This document shows, in pieces, positions 4,987 through 7,697 of a DNA stretch of 7,697 nt. Numbering within the stretch: position 1 is the stretch's first letter; each line of letters opens with the position of its first letter. The notes under the pieces were generated by a model. That model saw nothing but the letters and a program-made list of their open reading frames with translations, searched no databases and was not told the origin of the DNA. The stretch covers positions 1 through 7,697 of the forward strand of contig JAIERC010000406.1 of assembly GCA_019747165.1 (NCBI GenBank), given 5' to 3'. This DNA comes from Sphingomonas sp. (GTDB lineage: Bacteria > Pseudomonadota > Alphaproteobacteria > Sphingomonadales > Sphingomonadaceae). The position numbers and the translations under genes are program-made.

Positions 4987-5657
4987 ACGGCGAGATTGAC
5001 GTTGTCCGCCACCCGCGTGCGCGCCGGGCCCGGCTGAGCGTCGATCCTGCAACCGGCAAGGTCCGCCTGACCATCCCTAAGCGCGCGGCACTTGCCCCGG
5101 CGTTGCGCTGGGCGGAAGACCATGGCGAATGGATCGCTGAACAGCGCGCGAAACTGCCGGTGCCGCGCCCCTTTGTACCCGGCGCAATACTGCCGATCGG
5201 CGATTCACTGGTCACGATTTGCTGGGACGGCGCCGCCTCCCGACGGATTGTCCGGATTGGCGATGCGCTTCATTGCGGAGGCCCGATCGACGGCCTGCCG
5301 CGTCGGATTGCCACCTGGCTGAGGCGTGAAGCGCTTGCCCTGCTCAGCCGCGAAACCGAAGAATTTGCCGCGCGGCTCGGCGTTTGCGTGAGCCGCGTTG
5401 CGATTGGCGACCCGCGCGGTCGCTGGGGCAGTTGCGCATCAAGCGGCGTGATCCGCTATAGCTGGCGATTGATCCTGATGCCCGATCGCGTGCGGCGGGC
5501 GACGGTGGCGCATGAAGTGGCCCACCGTGTCGAGATGAACCACAGTCCCGCTTTTCACGCGCTGGTTAATCGGCTGGTCGGCGAAGATGCGGCAACCGCG
5601 CGGATCTGGCTGCGTCGCCACGGCGCGGCGCTTCACTGGTTGGGTCGTGACTCTTGA
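4983..5657 (+). CDS. YgjP-like M48-family zinc metallopeptidase
   Basis: The product is 224 residues. The N-terminal half (about 5-125) carries the basic PRARRARLSVD and VRLTIPKRA strands and an AxxWI helix, as in YgjP (DUF45) proteins. The C-terminal half is the SprT/YgjP-like zinc domain, with RWGSC (147-151), YSWRLILMP (159-167), the zinc-binding HEVAH (177-181: ligands His177 and His181, catalytic Glu178) and the third ligand His187 in MNHSPAF. There is no signal peptide or membrane segment, so it should be a soluble cytoplasmic protein. Substrates of the family are not established. An AGGAA ribosome site lies just before the ATG, which overlaps the previous stop as ATGA, so translation is probably coupled to the cysteine-cluster gene. 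Its last 25 bp overlap the 3' end of the penicillin-binding protein gene on the other strand. Confidence 0.92.
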   Translation: MNGEIDVVRHPRARRARLSVDPATGKVRLTIPKRAALAPALRWAEDHGEWIAEQRAKLPVPRPFVPGAILPIGDSLVTICWDGAASRRIVRIGDALHCGGPIDGLPRRIATWLRREALALLSRETEEFAARLGVCVSRVAIGDPRGRWGSCASSGVIRYSWRLILMPDRVRRATVAHEVAHRVEMNHSPAFHALVNRLVGEDAATARIWLRRHGAALHWLGRDS

Positions 5658-7697
5658 GTCCGGTCTGGCGGTGGGGCTCGGGTTGGTACGGGTGCCGGAG
5701 GCTGCGCCGGACGCGGCCCAGATGATCGCCCAAGAACACGGTCCAGCCAGGCCTGGTCGAGCTGCTGAGCGGGCGGACGATCGCCTTCATCGACGGGCGT
5801 CCCAGTCCCGTCAATCGGCCCGCCATCGGGATTGACCATGCTGCCATCGCGCGGCGGCGCGGTCGCAGGATCGACCGGATTGCCATCGGCATCAATGAAC
5901 AAGCCATTGTCGGGCGCCCCGAAATAGCTTTGCTCGTCAAAGGCTATGCCCTCTTCTGGCAGGGTGACGGCGGTTTCGAATTGTTCAACCGGGCGGCGGG
6001 CCACCGCGACTTTCATGAATGCGGCAAAGGCGCGCGCGGGGGCGGTGCCGCCCTGCAGGCCGGGGACGGTGCGGGCATCGTCACGGCCCATCCAGACGCC
6101 CGTCGTCAGCCCGCTCGAAAAGCCCAGGAACCAGCCATCCTTGTTCGATGTGGTGGTGCCCGTTTTGCCAGCGACCGGACGGCCAATCTGCGCGGCGCGG
6201 CCGGTACCGGTGTTAACGGCGGTCTGCAGCAGATCGGTCATCTGTGCCGCGACGCTGGGCGCGACCAGCACCTGCGAGCGATCGACTTCATGCGCATAGA
6301 TGGTCACGCCATTGGCGGTCACCTTGGTAATGCCATAAGGGGTTACCGCGACACCTTTATTGGCGACCGAGGCAAAAGCGCGCGTCATATCGATCAGCCG
6401 GACATCGGACGTCCCCAACACCATGGCAGGATGTGTGTCCACCGGCGTCGTGATGCCAAAACGGCGGGCCATGTCCGCGATCGTCGAAAAACCGATTTCT
6501 TGGCCCAATTTGGCGGCAACCGTGTTGATCGAATAAGCAAAGGCCGTCCGCAACGTAACTTCGCCGGCATTGCGACCAGAGCTGTTGCGCGGGCTCCAGC
6601 CATTAATGGTGACTGGTTCGTCGAGCACCATTTCTTCGGTACGGTGGCCAGCCTCCAGGGCGGCGAGATAAACGAACAGCTTGAACGCTGATCCCGGCTG
6701 GCGCACCGCTTGGGTCGATCGGTTATAAATAGAGGCGACATAATCCTTGCCGCCCACCATTGATCGAACCGCGCCGTCTCGGTCGAGCGCGATCAGCGCG
6801 CCCTGGGCATTTTTTGGCGCGGCTCCGCGGATCGCCTCATCGGCGGCGCGCTGCATTGGCAAGTCAAGCGTGGTCCACACTTCAAGCGGCCGGGTCGTCT
6901 CATCGATTAGCGTTTCCAGCTGGGGCAGCGCCCAATCGGTGAAGTAGCGAACGCTATTCTGTTTTGGTTCGGGGGCGAGCTTGACCGATGACGGATCGGC
7001 TGCGGCGGCCTGTTCGGCGGTAATCGCGCCGGTTTCCTGCATGATGCCGATAACGACCCCGGCCCGCCCGATCGCCGCTTCGGCATCGGCGGTGGGGGAA
7101 TAATGCGATGGCGCCTTGACCAGTCCGGCAATGACTGCGGCTTCGGACAGGCTCAGACGATCCGCCCCATGGCCGAAAAACCGGCGCGATGCGGCATCGA
7201 TGCCGTAAGCGCCGCCGCCGAAATAAACCTTGTTGAGGTAAAGTTCGAGGATCTGGTCCTTGGTGAATTGCCGCTCCAGCGCCAGCGCCAGCACCATCTC
7301 GCGCAGCTTGCGGCCAAAGGTATAGCGATTGGAGAGGAAGATCGTGCGCGCCACCTGCTGGGTGATCGTCGATGCACCCTGCAACCGCCGGCCATTGCCG
7401 CGATTGGCGATGGCGAAGCGCGTGATCCGCAGCAAGGCAACCGGATCGACGCCGGGATGCGACCGGAAGCGTCGATCCTCCACCGAAATCGTCGCATCGC
7501 GCATCACGGCGGGGATGCGATCATAGGGCAGCCAATCGCCATAGCTGGGCCCCAGGGAAACGATCACCGTGCCATCGGCGGCATGCACCCGGATGGTCTG
7601 GCCATTGGGGGACGATTTCAACTCGTCAAAGCTCGGCAATTGCGCCTTGGCGACATAAACGGCGGTGATCAGCCCGATCAGCCCCAGCGCAAACAGC
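5633..7697 (-). CDS. PBP1A-family class A penicillin-binding protein (5' end beyond window)
   Basis: A bifunctional peptidoglycan synthase. The frame is open from the right edge, so the true start is missing; 687 residues are visible. The first visible residues, LFALGLIGLITAVYVAK (about 7696-7646), are the membrane anchor. The GT51 glycosyltransferase domain follows, with EDRRFRSHPGVD (catalytic Glu codon at 7480), QGASTITQQVART (from about 7381), RKLREM and ILELYLNKVYFGGGAYGI. After a short linker of about 60 residues, without room for the OB domain of long PBP1A, comes the transpeptidase domain: SAFK (nucleophile Ser at 6691-6689), SIN (from 6532) and KTGTT (from 6166). All catalytic motifs are intact. 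The protein ends in an Asp/Gly/Pro- and then Pro/Arg-rich tail of roughly 90 residues that is probably disordered. It polymerises glycan strands and cross-links peptides in the periplasm. The 3' end overlaps the metallopeptidase gene by 25 bp. Confidence 0.95.
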   Translation of the reverse strand, partial: LFALGLIGLITAVYVAKAQLPSFDELKSSPNGQTIRVHAADGTVIVSLGPSYGDWLPYDRIPAVMRDATISVEDRRFRSHPGVDPVALLRITRFAIANRGNGRRLQGASTITQQVARTIFLSNRYTFGRKLREMVLALALERQFTKDQILELYLNKVYFGGGAYGIDAASRRFFGHGADRLSLSEAAVIAGLVKAPSHYSPTADAEAAIGRAGVVIGIMQETGAITAEQAAAADPSSVKLAPEPKQNSVRYFTDWALPQLETLIDETTRPLEVWTTLDLPMQRAADEAIRGAAPKNAQGALIALDRDGAVRSMVGGKDYVASIYNRSTQAVRQPGSAFKLFVYLAALEAGHRTEEMVLDEPVTINGWSPRNSSGRNAGEVTLRTAFAYSINTVAAKLGQEIGFSTIADMARRFGITTPVDTHPAMVLGTSDVRLIDMTRAFASVANKGVAVTPYGITKVTANGVTIYAHEVDRSQVLVAPSVAAQMTDLLQTAVNTGTGRAAQIGRPVAGKTGTTTSNKDGWFLGFSSGLTTGVWMGRDDARTVPGLQGGTAPARAFAAFMKVAVARRPVEQFETAVTLPEEGIAFDEQSYFGAPDNGLFIDADGNPVDPATAPPRDGSMVNPDGGPIDGTGTPVDEGDRPPAQQLDQAWLDRVLGRSSGPRPAQPPAPVPTRAPPPDRTQESRPNQ
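5789..5893 (-). repeat. Triple Asp/Gly/Pro octad in the penicillin-binding protein tail
   Basis: Within the C-terminal tail encoded here, three octads share the pattern [D/N]-x-[D/T]-G-x-P-[V/I]-D: DADGNPVD (from 5893), NPDGGPID (from 5833) and DGTGTPVD (from 5812, sharing its first Asp with the second octad). They lie between the transpeptidase domain and the final Pro/Arg-rich end. The first resembles half of a calcium-binding DxDG loop, but no complete EF-hand is present. Confidence 0.55.

Noticed and set aside
4013..5215. A 400-codon open frame on the minus strand across the SCO, cysteine-cluster and metallopeptidase genes
   Set aside because: It is antisense to three genes with intact family motifs, has an Arg/Ser/Pro-rich composition typical of GC-rich shadow frames, and shows no domain pattern.
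5930..6691. A 253-codon plus-strand open frame inside the penicillin-binding protein gene
   Set aside because: It lies fully antisense to the transpeptidase domain with its SAFK, SIN and KTGTT motifs, and its translation is rich in Gly/Arg/His with no recognisable fold.

Overview
The window looks like chromosomal DNA of an alphaproteobacterium, most probably a sphingomonad (Sphingomonas/Sphingopyxis-like). The basis is high-GC coding sequence, very compact packing with start/stop overlaps, and a set of proteins I recognise from that group: a DUF3576 lipoprotein, a short ThiE/TenI-like protein beside YggS, an SCO-family lipoprotein, a YcgN-type cysteine-cluster protein and a PBP1A-like transglycosylase. 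I see no insertion sequence, phage gene, CRISPR array, tRNA or rRNA. This is an ordinary housekeeping region, and I did not find a convincing undescribed multi-gene system.

Layout, left to right. (1) 1-406, minus: 5' part of a DUF3576 lipoprotein gene that runs off the left edge. (2) 407-606: a divergent promoter region. (3) 607-1335, plus: an exported protein with outer-membrane beta-barrel features and no recognised family. (4) 1340-1888, minus: a small thiamine-phosphate-synthase/TenI-like protein, ending tail to tail with (3). (5) 1910-2578, plus: the PLP-homeostasis protein YggS, divergent from (4) across only 21 bp, with a HAD-superfamily hydrolase (2575-3255) coupled to it by an ATGA overlap. 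(6) 3250-3867, minus: a periplasmic ankyrin-repeat protein whose stop codon shares a CTATAG palindrome with the hydrolase stop. (7) 3953-5657, plus: a three-gene operon joined by ATGA overlaps, encoding an SCO-type copper-chaperone lipoprotein, a YcgN-like cysteine-cluster protein and a YgjP-like zinc metallopeptidase. (8) 5633-7697, minus: a class A penicillin-binding protein whose N-terminus lies beyond the right edge and whose 3' end overlaps the metallopeptidase gene by 25 bp.

The genes alternate in divergent and convergent units. All three tail-to-tail junctions are either 4 bp apart or overlapping, so none has room for a dedicated terminator between the genes. Functions fall into envelope work (DUF3576 lipoprotein, beta-barrel candidate, ankyrin protein, penicillin-binding protein), cofactor/PLP metabolism (ThiE/TenI-like, YggS) and metal handling (SCO, cysteine-cluster protein, zinc peptidase).

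The points most worth a second look are small-scale: a symmetric 21-bp divergent promoter that appears to make leaderless transcripts both ways; a three-codon upstream ORF placed to couple translation into the ankyrin gene; inverted repeats in two divergent promoter regions; and a thrice-repeated Asp/Gly/Pro octad in the tail of the penicillin-binding protein.
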